From positions 1 through 34,767 of the forward strand of contig QMPV01000012.1 of assembly GCA_003648765.1 (NCBI GenBank): a DNA stretch of 34,767 nucleotides. Direction: 5' to 3'. A program made the translations under genes and the position numbers. The notes under the pieces are model-generated. The model searched no databases. It had not been told where the DNA came from and saw nothing but the letters and a program-made list of their open reading frames with translations. This DNA is from Candidatus Aminicenantota bacterium (GTDB lineage: Bacteria; Acidobacteriota; Aminicenantia; Aminicenantales; Aminicenantaceae). Shown in pieces: positions 8,610 through 15,979 of the stretch; position 1 is the stretch's first letter, and each line of letters opens with the position of its first letter.

Positions 8610-8905
8610 TCCTTGCCTTCGATCACCTGGGGTACTTTAAAGAATTCTTTGTCTCTCTCTGGGGCATTACTCAATGCTTCTTCCACTCCAAAACTTGACT
8701 GGACCACATCCGCTCGCATAGGAGCTGGAAAATCTACGGCTGGATAAGCAGCTTCTTCTGTTGGGGACAAATCAACCTGAGCTATTTGCCTCACCCACTC
8801 CACTATTTTTTCCAATTGGGGAGCCAACTCTTCCTTTTCTTTTTCAGTCAAACGAAGAGCTGCCAAGAGACAAACATGGTCGAGATCAATAATTTTGGAA
8901 GCCAT
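8606..8905 (-). CDS. gatC: Glutamyl-tRNA(Gln)/aspartyl-tRNA(Asn) amidotransferase subunit C
   Basis: A 99-residue protein of normal GatC length, starting MASKIIDLDHVCLLAALRLT and containing the family features L-LARL-like helix, LEKIVEWVRQIAQVD and the conserved R-D stretch APMRADVV near residue 70. It wraps around GatA and stabilises the GatCAB complex. An in-frame TTG at 8944 has a plausible ribosome site but would add a hydrophobic N-terminus (NFLLVFFIILPL) foreign to GatC; it also overlaps the -35 box of a good promoter. I therefore chose the ATG at 8905, which has no Shine-Dalgarno sequence and lies only a few bases after the predicted transcription start. Confidence 0.93.
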   Translation of the reverse strand: MASKIIDLDHVCLLAALRLTEKEKEELAPQLEKIVEWVRQIAQVDLSPTEEAAYPAVDFPAPMRADVVQSSFGVEEALSNAPERDKEFFKVPQVIEGKE

Positions 8906-9289
8906 TAGTGGGAGGATTATAAAAAAAACCAGGAGAAAATTCAAATATAATTCCTCTTAAGAAGAATAAAAAAATTGGAAAAAGGTCATGGCCTCAGGTT
9001 TTATTCTTCTAGGATCACCCTTACTAAACTTCCAGAATCCATTTGAAGATTATCTCCTCCCCACCTTGAACCTAAAAATTCTGTATAAAAGGGGCAACAA
9101 GAGCTCAAGTAAGAAAAACTTCGGGTAAGCTCTCGAGTGAAGGAAAACTCAGAAAAACTTTTAATACTTTAGGTTGGACTTGGCGCGGCTAAAAAGTTGA
9201 TTTGAAATTTTTTCTCTGGAATTGCTCTCCACCTTCCTCTCCCAGCCCTTTCGCCAATATTTAATAATTCTCTCCACCCTCGTCTGCCT
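8906..9289. other. Intergenic region between gatC and AOR genes
   Basis: About 380 bp with no recognisable gene. It contains the gatC promoter at its left end. A short direct repeat AGAAAAACTT occurs at 9112-9121 and 9151-9160. On the minus strand a 13-codon frame (MDSGSLVRVILEE) follows GGAGGAG at 12 bases spacing, but nothing supports it as a gene. No clear intrinsic terminator for the AOR gene was found here. Confidence 0.4.
8916..8944 (-). promoter_or_regulatory. Promoter of gatC-gatA-lipoprotein, near-leaderless
   Basis: On the minus strand TTGAAT (8944-8939) is separated by exactly 17 bases from a consensus TATAAT (8921-8916). The predicted start point, about 7 bases after the -10 box, falls near 8909, only about four bases before the gatC ATG at 8905. 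That leaves no room for a ribosome binding site and none is seen. Confidence 0.65.
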
Positions 9290-11239
9290 TCAAAAATCAT
9301 TATTTTCAATAATCAGGCCATTTTCTGTCCATCCCTGAAGACGATAATAGACATCAAGAATCTTCTGCTGGAACTCTGGATCCACCGCCCGGCCGCGGTA
9401 AGGACCTTCCTTGAGAGGCACCCTAAATTTAGGAGGAATAAAGGCATCATAATCTCGGCTTCTTCCTTGGATATTGTTAATTTTTCTTTCCAGCTGATAA
9501 ATCCTCCGGCCACAGTCTTTTAGGGACTCTATCTCATAGGTCAGGCCGGTCAGGGACCGATATAATTCTAAAAACAGGTCCGAAAAAATATCACCGCTAA
9601 AAAAATCACAGAGTCCCAGCGAATCAATCAAGGCTTTGCCTACCTGAGATTGAACTACATAAGCCGCCAATTCCTCGGGCTGGGCCAAACCGGCTTCCTC
9701 CGCTTGGATTGTCCAAGCGTAGGTGTGATCGCCACGTCCTCGATTGGAGGTGCTATAGGCCGTAAACATCCCTGGAAAGACCTTGGGCTCAATCCCGGCG
9801 TAGCCCAGGCCTCCATAGGACTGGGTGAAACAAAAAATAATCTCCTTTTCATCAGCCGGTGGAAACCGGGCCATCAATTCATCAATGATTTTATCAGGAT
9901 ATTGAGCAAAAAGACGTCCGAGAAGAGACGATCGATAAGCCACACTTTCCAAGAAATTGAGCATTTCTTCAGCTTCTCCAAAACGCAATTTACTTTGTTC
10001 CTCCCCTAGGTATCCTTTTTCCGTCAGCTCCATCGCTGTGGCTGTTAAACTGCCGAAACTCATGGTATCCACACCTAATTCGTTGGCTCTTTTATTCAGA
10101 TAAAAAATAGCTTCCCGGTCTACCAGGCAACAATTAATCCAGAGGGCGATGGTTTCAAACTCGGGTCTGACACCCTCTCCCCGAAAACGACCGCTCTCTA
10201 CCCGAGCCCGGCGGGCACAAAAAATATGTCGACAACGATGACAAACCTGATGTCGGCCAGCTATGGCCAAGAAAACCGCTGTGGAAACCCGATCATAAAG
10301 AGCCGGGTCAAAATAACCTTCATCAAAATTATGCCAGGGCAAATACCCACCTTGATCACCCTCAAAATCTCCTCGGAAAGCCCGGTCCAACCACCAAGTA
10401 GTCCCTGTTTCCGGACGAAAAGAGACGGTCTTTTGAGGATCAGCCACATCAGCTTCAATCTGCTCATCCAGCTGGCGAGCTAAGGCGGTAAACTTGGAGG
10501 GATCAAAAACCCTCACTGGCTTATTCCCCCAAACTGTTACAGCGACAAGATTCTTAGAGCCGAAGACAGCACCTCCGCCGCCCCGACCGAAATTCCGATG
10601 GTAATCTGTGGTTAAATTGGCATAAGGCACTAAATTCCATCCGGCTGGCCCCAAACAGAGAGTAGAGGAACCAGGATACTTTTTCTCTAGATAATTAATA
10701 ATGGCTGAAGTCGGGCGAACGACCACCTGACCATTAATTTCTTCAAAAAGATCCGGCTCGGCCTCCAAAATTTCTACATTTCCTTCAGCCACCACCAATC
10801 TTACGGGGCGGTTGGCTCGACCATCAATAATAATTTGGTCAAATCCAGCTCTTTTCAAGCGATTGGGAAAATGCCCTCCGCAACTCGAATGAGTAATTAA
10901 TCCATAAAGAGGTGGATATTGGCCTAAACCAGCTGGCGGACGGGGTGAATAAGTCAGAGGACTGATAAAAGAACACGAACCCCGGCCGGCCGTGGGCACT
11001 GGAGTGTCGTTTAAAGGGGAATTACCGATAATAACCCTATTATCTGAGCTAAGAGGATCTTGGAGAAAGCCAATGTCTCGGATTTTTTCCCAGAGGAGGG
11101 CAGCCTGGACGCCGCGTCCGCCAATATATTTTTGATAAAGCTCCCAAGAGGGTAGCGTGACTCGAACCTGGCCCCTAGTTAAATCAACCCAGGCCCACCT
11201 TCCTTGGTAACCATAAAAGCCATTACTAGCTGACTTCAT
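9290..11239 (-). CDS. aor: Aldehyde ferredoxin oxidoreductase family tungstopterin enzyme
   Basis: A 649-residue protein, slightly longer than classical AOR (about 605-620). Family members bind a bis-pterin tungsten site plus one [4Fe-4S] cluster and pass electrons between aldehydes and ferredoxin in the cytoplasm. Visible features are the N-terminal GYQGRWAWVDLTRG...YIGGRG, the pterin-loop-like GRGGGGAVFGSKNLVA (218-233) and the cluster cysteines C333, C336, C341 plus the distant C544 in DSLGLCDF. The first three are spaced C-x2-C-x4-C, one residue longer than the usual C-x2-C-x3-C. This suggests a divergent subfamily whose substrate I cannot name. The start has a strong ribosome site (AGGAGGG). 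No moaD, pterin-synthesis or tungstate-transport gene is adjacent, so cofactor genes lie elsewhere. Confidence 0.9.
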   Translation of the reverse strand: MKSASNGFYGYQGRWAWVDLTRGQVRVTLPSWELYQKYIGGRGVQAALLWEKIRDIGFLQDPLSSDNRVIIGNSPLNDTPVPTAGRGSCSFISPLTYSPRPPAGLGQYPPLYGLITHSSCGGHFPNRLKRAGFDQIIIDGRANRPVRLVVAEGNVEILEAEPDLFEEINGQVVVRPTSAIINYLEKKYPGSSTLCLGPAGWNLVPYANLTTDYHRNFGRGGGGAVFGSKNLVAVTVWGNKPVRVFDPSKFTALARQLDEQIEADVADPQKTVSFRPETGTTWWLDRAFRGDFEGDQGGYLPWHNFDEGYFDPALYDRVSTAVFLAIAGRHQVCHRCRHIFCARRARVESGRFRGEGVRPEFETIALWINCCLVDREAIFYLNKRANELGVDTMSFGSLTATAMELTEKGYLGEEQSKLRFGEAEEMLNFLESVAYRSSLLGRLFAQYPDKIIDELMARFPPADEKEIIFCFTQSYGGLGYAGIEPKVFPGMFTAYSTSNRGRGDHTYAWTIQAEEAGLAQPEELAAYVVQSQVGKALIDSLGLCDFFSGDIFSDLFLELYRSLTGLTYEIESLKDCGRRIYQLERKINNIQGRSRDYDAFIPPKFRVPLKEGPYRGRAVDPEFQQKILDVYYRLQGWTENGLIIENNDF

Positions 11240-11771
11240 TAACCCTCCTGAAATTTAAGTTTGAAGTCACTTTTTTCTTTAAAACTAGAATCTTTTTCTT
11301 GCTGACCAATTTTGCTGCTATTCATTTCTTACCTCTAATATCTTCTTTTCCCGGACAACCAGGTCTTTGAAGATGAACCGGAGATTAATTTTACGCCAAT
11401 AAATATCCAAGGCGATCAATATTCAAGGAATTTTGGCGGCACTCTTCTCTCGAAGGCGAGTAAGGTATGTTCGAATTTCCCAAAAACCTGCCCATCCAAT
11501 CTTTTTAACCTTTTTCTCAATCTTGATCTTGTCTTTTTCCCGATTACCCAAAGCCTCGGTCAAAGCTGGCCGCTAAAGGACCACTACCAAAATTGCCCTT
11601 GGACAATCTCCCCTTCATTACTGCTTCTCTTTACTTGAACAAGATAAACACAACTCTTTTGTCTGCCGGCAAAAAGCCCTGGGCCACTCCTCTCCTCCCT
11701 AGTTTCAAAATTCACCACTCCGACAAAAGAAGTGAGCCCTCCGAACCGTTCAAAGCCTCTTGCCTTCCCAA

Positions 11772-11806
11772 TTCTCAACTTGAGAACAGAACGGTGCACT
11801 GTTCTG
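11772..11806. repeat. Two adjoining palindromes
   Basis: TTCTCAA-C-TTGAGAA (11772-11786) is a perfect 7-1-7 palindrome. It is followed directly by the 20-bp CAGAACGGTGCACTGTTCTG (11787-11806), whose halves match in nine of ten pairs; the mismatched pair would be G-T in RNA. The pair could be operator sites or tandem hairpins in an RNA. They lie about 220 bp upstream of the ABC-F start codon and about 530 bp upstream of the AOR gene. Confidence 0.6.
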
Positions 11807-11969
11807 AAAATCTCCTTAGGAAATCAGCTGGAGAGGTTATTGGAAATATAGAGGAAAAAGCATTGAATTGGGCTCCTTGGATCTGACAAGAAGCCACTTT
11901 CAGTTTGAGCACCGTCTTGATTATACAAAATTATTTACTTCCTTAGAAGTGTTTTTCTTAGCTCTTAAG

Positions 11970-11998
11970 TTGGCAATTGCTGCCAGCTTGGTTATCAT
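11970..11998 (+). promoter_or_regulatory. Sigma-70-type promoter of the ABC-F gene
   Basis: TTGGCA (11970-11975) and TATCAT (11993-11998) are separated by exactly 17 bases, each one base off consensus. The expected start point near 12005 gives a leader of about 25 bases containing GAAGGA ahead of the ATG at 12030. Confidence 0.65.
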
Positions 11999-12029
11999 AA
12001 AATCTGCTCTCTCTTGAAGGACGTCTTCA

Positions 12030-14066
12030 ATGGTGACCCTCAGAAATGTCTATTACTCGATCGCTGGGCGGAAAATTCTCTCAGGTGTTTCCTGGACAAT
12101 TCCCCCTGGAAAACGATTGGCTTTGGTTGGGGCCAATGGCTCGGGGAAGACGACCCTTCTCAAGCTAATCGCTCAAGAACTAACTCCTCAAGAGGGCGAA
12201 ATAATCGTTCCTCGGAATTTTCGCCTGGGCTATCTCCCTCAAGAAATTCTAAACTTCCCTCATTCAAGCGTTTTAGAACACGTCCTCCAGGGACGGCCCG
12301 AAATCCTCAAATTGGAACAAGAAATTCAAGAGCTCCATAACCAACTGACCACGCCAGGTGAAAAAACCAACCAATTACTCAGCCAACTTGGGTCACTGGA
12401 AGAAAAATTCCAAGCTCTGGCTGGCTATCAAGTTGAATCTCAAGCCAAAATTTATCTCTCCGGCCTGGGTTTCTCTCCCCATGATTTCCATAGGCCTTTA
12501 TCAACCTTCAGCGGCGGTTGGACGATGCGGGCCTATCTGGCTCGACTCCTCCTCCAAGCACCCGATCTACTGCTTCTTGACGAACCCACTAACCATCTTG
12601 ATCTAGTGGCTCTAGAATGGTTGGAACAATATTTGTTGGAGTTCAAAGGAGCTGTGGTCATTGTTTCGCACGACCGTTATTTCATTGACCGCTTAGCTGA
12701 TGAAATTTATGAGCTGGAAAATGGCTTATTAACTAAATACCCGGGCCGATACAGTCTCTATCTTGAGGAAAAAAGAAAAAAGATCGAGATTCAAAGAAAA
12801 AAATATGAAGAACAGCTAGCTGAACGGGAAAGAATTCTGAGGTTTGTCCAAAAATACAGAAGTGATAAAAAAAGGGCCCGTCAAGTTCAAAGCCGGCTGA
12901 AACTTCTAGAAAAGATGGAACCGCTCACTCCTTCACCATCTCTGCCCCGGCTCAATTTTCGCCTATCCATCACCTCCCCCAGTTATAAAGATGTGTTGAT
13001 AATGGAAAAGGTTTGGTTTCGCTTTGACCCAGGAGATTGGCTCTTTCGCGACCTGGAACTCCATTTGACCCGGGGAGCAAAAACAGCCTTGGTCGGACCC
13101 AATGGCTCAGGCAAAACAACTCTCACCCGACTGATCACAGGGGAATTGAAGCCCCAAAAAGGCCGAATTCGCCTTGGACCCAGAACTCAGATTGGCTATT
13201 ATTCCCAACAACCTACTAGTACCCTCAATCCAGAATCTTCCGTCTATGAAGAAGTCATAGCCTCCACGCCTCTGGACCGCTTACTTTATGTGCGGGAAGT
13301 TTTGGGCATTTTTCAATTCAAAGGCGAAGAAATAAATAAAAAAATCGGTGTTCTCTCTGGGGGCGAAAAAGCCCGAGTTTCTCTAGCAAAAATTCTGCTC
13401 TCCTCGGCCAATTTTCTAATAATGGACGAACCTACTACTCATCTGGATTTAATCGCCCGCGAAGCTCTGGAAGAAGCCCTCCGGTCCTATGAAGGAACTC
13501 TACTTATCATTTCCCATGATCGGTATTTCCTCGATCGCATCGTCCACCAAGTCATTGAAATAAATAACAAACAATTAATTCCCTATCCAGGCAATTACAC
13601 TTATTACTCAACTAAAAAGAAAAGCATCCATCAGCAATTTGTGCTGGCTGAACAAAAACAAAAGGAGTCCTCCACCTTGAAATCCTCTTCTTTTTCTTCC
13701 GAGCCATCTTCATCTTCCACTTTTACCACCGCTAAAACTCCTTCACCTCCGGGAAGAAAAACAAAGGAACAACGCCGCCGAGAGGCTGAAGCCCGGCAGG
13801 CTATAAGTCAAAAAAGAAGAAGCCTCCAACTCAAAATTAAAGAAATAGAAGAGAGAATCATGTCTTTAGAAAACAGAAAGAAGGCTTTAGAAGAAATTCT
13901 GGCTAACCCTCAAACCTATCAAGAAAAAGGAGAGGTCATTGCTCAAGTTAGTCAAGAATATTCCCAACTCCGGCGTCATCTAGACCAGTTATATTCGGCT
14001 TGGGAAAAAGCTGGGCAAGAGTTGGAAAAACTTCTGGCTAACCTTCCTTCAATAAGCAAAAAATGA
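12030..14066 (+). CDS. ABC-F family ATPase (translation factor type)
   Basis: A 678-residue soluble protein with two ABC ATPase domains and no membrane segment, the ABC-F arrangement. Members bind the ribosomal E site and rescue or regulate stalled translation; some protect against antibiotics. Domain 1 has Walker A GANGSGKTT (34-42), signature FSGGW and Walker B LLLLDEPTNHLD with D184/E185. A charged linker of about 80 residues (EKRKKIEIQRKKYEEQL...) is the P-site tRNA-interaction motif. Domain 2 has Walker A GPNGSGKTT (356-364), signature LSGGEKARVSLA and Walker B LIMDEPTTHLD with D466/E467. A Ser/Thr-rich spacer leads to a C-terminal coiled coil (about 590-670), as in Uup/YdiF/YfmR types. 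Both catalytic glutamates are intact. The ATG at 12030 follows GAAGGA. Which ABC-F subfamily it belongs to, and whether it confers resistance, cannot be read from sequence alone. Confidence 0.95.
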   Translation: MVTLRNVYYSIAGRKILSGVSWTIPPGKRLALVGANGSGKTTLLKLIAQELTPQEGEIIVPRNFRLGYLPQEILNFPHSSVLEHVLQGRPEILKLEQEIQELHNQLTTPGEKTNQLLSQLGSLEEKFQALAGYQVESQAKIYLSGLGFSPHDFHRPLSTFSGGWTMRAYLARLLLQAPDLLLLDEPTNHLDLVALEWLEQYLLEFKGAVVIVSHDRYFIDRLADEIYELENGLLTKYPGRYSLYLEEKRKKIEIQRKKYEEQLAERERILRFVQKYRSDKKRARQVQSRLKLLEKMEPLTPSPSLPRLNFRLSITSPSYKDVLIMEKVWFRFDPGDWLFRDLELHLTRGAKTALVGPNGSGKTTLTRLITGELKPQKGRIRLGPRTQIGYYSQQPTSTLNPESSVYEEVIASTPLDRLLYVREVLGIFQFKGEEINKKIGVLSGGEKARVSLAKILLSSANFLIMDEPTTHLDLIAREALEEALRSYEGTLLIISHDRYFLDRIVHQVIEINNKQLIPYPGNYTYYSTKKKSIHQQFVLAEQKQKESSTLKSSSFSSEPSSSSTFTTAKTPSPPGRKTKEQRRREAEARQAISQKRRSLQLKIKEIEERIMSLENRKKALEEILANPQTYQEKGEVIAQVSQEYSQLRRHLDQLYSAWEKAGQELEKLLANLPSISKK

Positions 14067-14276
14067 AATTTTTTCACTTTACAATTCAGATAAAATTTTT
14101 CCAGATTCACCTAAATGAAAACTCAATTTCAGTGGCTAATTATCTAGAATATAAAGAAATAATAAAACCAGCCATGTTTAGTATATTAATATATTTCTAT
14201 ATAATTTGAATAAAATATTCATTTTTCGAGCAGCTAAATTCGTTAAAATTTCTTAAATAAAAATTAAAATTTTCTG

Positions 14277-14305
14277 TTGACAGAACCCAAAAGAATAAAT
14301 AAAAT
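14277..14305 (+). promoter_or_regulatory. Main promoter of the hdr/nuo/mvh operon
   Basis: A perfect -35 TTGACA (14277-14282) and a one-mismatch -10 TAAAAT (14300-14305) are separated by exactly 17 bases. The DNA upstream is A/T-tract rich, as for UP elements. The expected start point is near 14312, inside the left arm of the inverted repeat at 14308-14350. Confidence 0.75.
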
Positions 14306-14307
14306 CA

Positions 14308-14350
14308 ACTGTAATTATCGGAAGGCTTTGAGTTTTCCGATAATTACAGT
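14308..14350. repeat. 16-bp perfect inverted repeat at the operon start point
   Basis: ACTGTAATTATCGGAA (14308-14323) and TTCCGATAATTACAGT (14335-14350) are exact reverse complements around an 11-base loop. Outside them ATCA (14304-14307) and TGAT (14360-14363) could extend the pairing past a bulge. It begins two bases after the -10 box and spans roughly -4 to +39, so it could be a repressor operator or a hairpin at the very 5' end of the mRNA. It does not match the CIRCE, Rex or Fur consensus that I know. Confidence 0.85.
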
Positions 14351-14521
14351 AAAAATAGTTGATGCAGGAAGTTCATTACTCGCCCAATTATTGGTAAGCC
14401 GATTTTTATCTCTTTTTAAAGGCATTATTTTTGATAAAAATAGGGCATTATCTGCCAACCCTCAGTAATTTACACCCCCCAAATACACCTTCCTTTTTTA
14501 AATTTTCCATAAGGAGGACTC

Positions 14522-15103
14522 ATGGAAATCCAGAGAAAAATAAAATTTGAGGGAGAGCTTTCGCGGGATTTTCTTGACGAAATTAAAGAGATGTCCCATT
14601 GCGATGAAATCGATCGCTGCATTCAATGCGGCACCTGTAGCAGTTCCTGTCCTATGGCCATCTATATGGATTACCCTCCTCGAAAAATTATCGCCTTTGT
14701 GAAAAATGGATTCAGGGAAGAAGCCTTAAAAAGTTTTACTATCTGGCTCTGTTCCTCCTGCTATACCTGTCAGGTTCGTTGTCCCGCTAAAATTAAAATC
14801 ACCGATGTCATGTATGCCTTGAAAAGGAAAGCTATTCAGGAAAAAGTTTATCCTGGGCAATTTACTATCCCTGTCCTTGCCCGGGAAATGTATCGAATGA
14901 TTGCTAAAAACGGGCGTAGCTCCGAACTCTGGCTCATTCTCAATCTTTACTTAAAATCATGGAATCCCCTGGGTCTTATGAAGATGGCTCCGACAGGAAT
15001 AAGCCTGCTCAAAACAGGACGGATGAGCTTCAAGAAAGAAAAGATCAAGAATACTAGTCAACTTCAGAAAATCTTAAAAGCCGTCAAGGAGGATGGACAA
15101 TGA
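14522..15103 (+). CDS. hdrC: HdrC-like iron-sulfur subunit
   Basis: A 193-residue soluble ferredoxin-like protein. Two [4Fe-4S] motifs are complete: C33-x2-C36-x2-C39-x3-C43-P and C77-x2-C80-x2-C83-x3-C87-P. The spacing and the sequence around them (IDRCIQCGTCSSSCPM; WLCSSCYTCQVRCP) are those of heterodisulfide reductase subunit C, which carries electrons from the HdrA flavin to the HdrB active site. It is the first gene of the operon, with the ribosome site AAGGAGG, and its stop overlaps the hdrB start. In bacteria without coenzymes M and B, Hdr-type subunits serve other disulfide or C1-linked partners. Confidence 0.93.
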   Translation: MEIQRKIKFEGELSRDFLDEIKEMSHCDEIDRCIQCGTCSSSCPMAIYMDYPPRKIIAFVKNGFREEALKSFTIWLCSSCYTCQVRCPAKIKITDVMYALKRKAIQEKVYPGQFTIPVLAREMYRMIAKNGRSSELWLILNLYLKSWNPLGLMKMAPTGISLLKTGRMSFKKEKIKNTSQLQKILKAVKEDGQ

Positions 15104-15978
15104 AAGATTATGCCTATTATCCCGGTTGCTCACTCAAGGGCAATGCTAAACACTACGAAGAATCCATCCTGCCTGTTTTTAAAGAACTGGGATTTGCTCT
15201 TGAGGAGCTGGAAGACTGGAATTGTTGTGGAGCTACGGCCTATTTTGCCGTTGACGACCGCATGGCTGCAGCTATTTGCGGCCGAAATTTAGCGCTGGCG
15301 GAGAAAGAAGGCAAAGATATTCTGGCTCCTTGTGCTGGTTGCTATTTAACTTTAAGGAAATCAAATCAATATCTAGCTAATGGCTCAGAAGAAGCCCAGA
15401 AAATTCTGGCCGTTCTCAAAGATGTAGATTGTGAATATCATGGGCAGGTCAAAGTGAAACACCCTTTAGAAGTTCTCATTCAAGACGTAGGGCTGAAAAC
15501 CATCCAAGCCAAAGTTCAAAATCCTTTGGTCGGTCTAAAAGTCGCCTGTTATTACGGCTGTCAATTAGTCAGACCTTTCACTGAATTCGATGATCCTGAC
15601 TACCCCGTGACTTTGGACCAAGTAATGGCGGCTATTGGAGCTACACCGGTTGAATATTCGGCCAAAACTAAATGTTGTGGCGGTTCTCTCACAGGAACAA
15701 TTGAAGAAGTAGGCACTCAGCTCAATTATGTTCTCCTTAAAGAAGCTAAAAGAAAAGAAGCTGATGTGATTGTGACTATATGTCCTCTGTGTCAATTTAA
15801 TCTGGAAATAATCCAGAATAAAGTAGCCCACAAATTTAAGGAAAAATTTGATATTCCCGTCCTCTATTTTTCCCAGCTAATGGGCCTGGCCTTTGGCCTG
15901 AATAAATATGAACTGGGGTTTAAACGTTCCATTATTCCTTTGAGCCCGCTGTGGGAAAAAATTCAGAGAGGAGGATAA
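15100..15978 (+). CDS. hdrB: HdrB-like catalytic subunit with two CCG domains
   Basis: A 292-residue protein with the two cysteine-rich CCG domains that bind noncubane [4Fe-4S] clusters in HdrB. Domain 1 has C10 (YYPGCS), C42-C43 (NCCGA), C78 and C81 (PCAGC). Domain 2 has C150/C154 (ACYYGC), C192-C193 (KCCGG), C228 and C231 (CPLC). All ligands are present, so a working disulfide-type active site is likely. In methanogens HdrB reduces CoM-S-S-CoB; the substrate here is unknown, because nothing in the window suggests those coenzymes. Its ATG overlaps the hdrC stop by four bases and hdrA-N follows one base after its stop, so the three Hdr genes are coupled. Confidence 0.94.
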   Translation: MKDYAYYPGCSLKGNAKHYEESILPVFKELGFALEELEDWNCCGATAYFAVDDRMAAAICGRNLALAEKEGKDILAPCAGCYLTLRKSNQYLANGSEEAQKILAVLKDVDCEYHGQVKVKHPLEVLIQDVGLKTIQAKVQNPLVGLKVACYYGCQLVRPFTEFDDPDYPVTLDQVMAAIGATPVEYSAKTKCCGGSLTGTIEEVGTQLNYVLLKEAKRKEADVIVTICPLCQFNLEIIQNKVAHKFKEKFDIPVLYFSQLMGLAFGLNKYELGFKRSIIPLSPLWEKIQRGG

Positions 15979-15979
15979 G

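Larger units (their letters stand above)
11240..12029. other. Long noncoding spacer between divergent genes
   Basis: About 790 bp separating the minus-strand AOR gene from the plus-strand ABC-F gene. Short open frames of 71 (minus) and 97 (plus) codons overlap at 11584-11886, but neither resembles a known family and neither has a good ribosome site. The region contains two adjoining palindromes at 11772-11806 and the ABC-F promoter at 11970-11998. It may be a decayed gene or a regulatory or noncoding-RNA locus. Confidence 0.4.
14067..14521. promoter_or_regulatory. AT-rich regulatory region upstream of the hdr/nuo/mvh operon
   Basis: About 455 bp without a gene. From about 14080 to 14300 it is extremely AT-rich, with perfect palindromes TATATTAATATA (14182-14193) and TGAATA-AAA-TATTCA (14207-14221, followed by a T-run that might end ABC-F transcripts). 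Then come a strong promoter (14277-14305) and a 16-bp inverted repeat (14308-14350). The predicted transcript leader from about 14312 to the hdrC ATG at 14522 is some 210 nt, long enough to carry RNA-level control. Confidence 0.6.

Noticed and set aside
8906-8944. TTG start for gatC with a fair ribosome site
   Set aside because: It gives a hydrophobic N-terminus alien to GatC and overlaps the -35 box of a better-supported promoter.
11593-11886. 97-codon plus-strand frame and overlapping 71-codon minus-strand frame
   Set aside because: No recognisable family, no good ribosome site, and opposite frames open over the same DNA; treated as noncoding.
14277-14468. 63-codon frame upstream of hdrC
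   Set aside because: It starts within the -35 box and contains the 16-bp inverted repeat, so it is explained by regulatory DNA.
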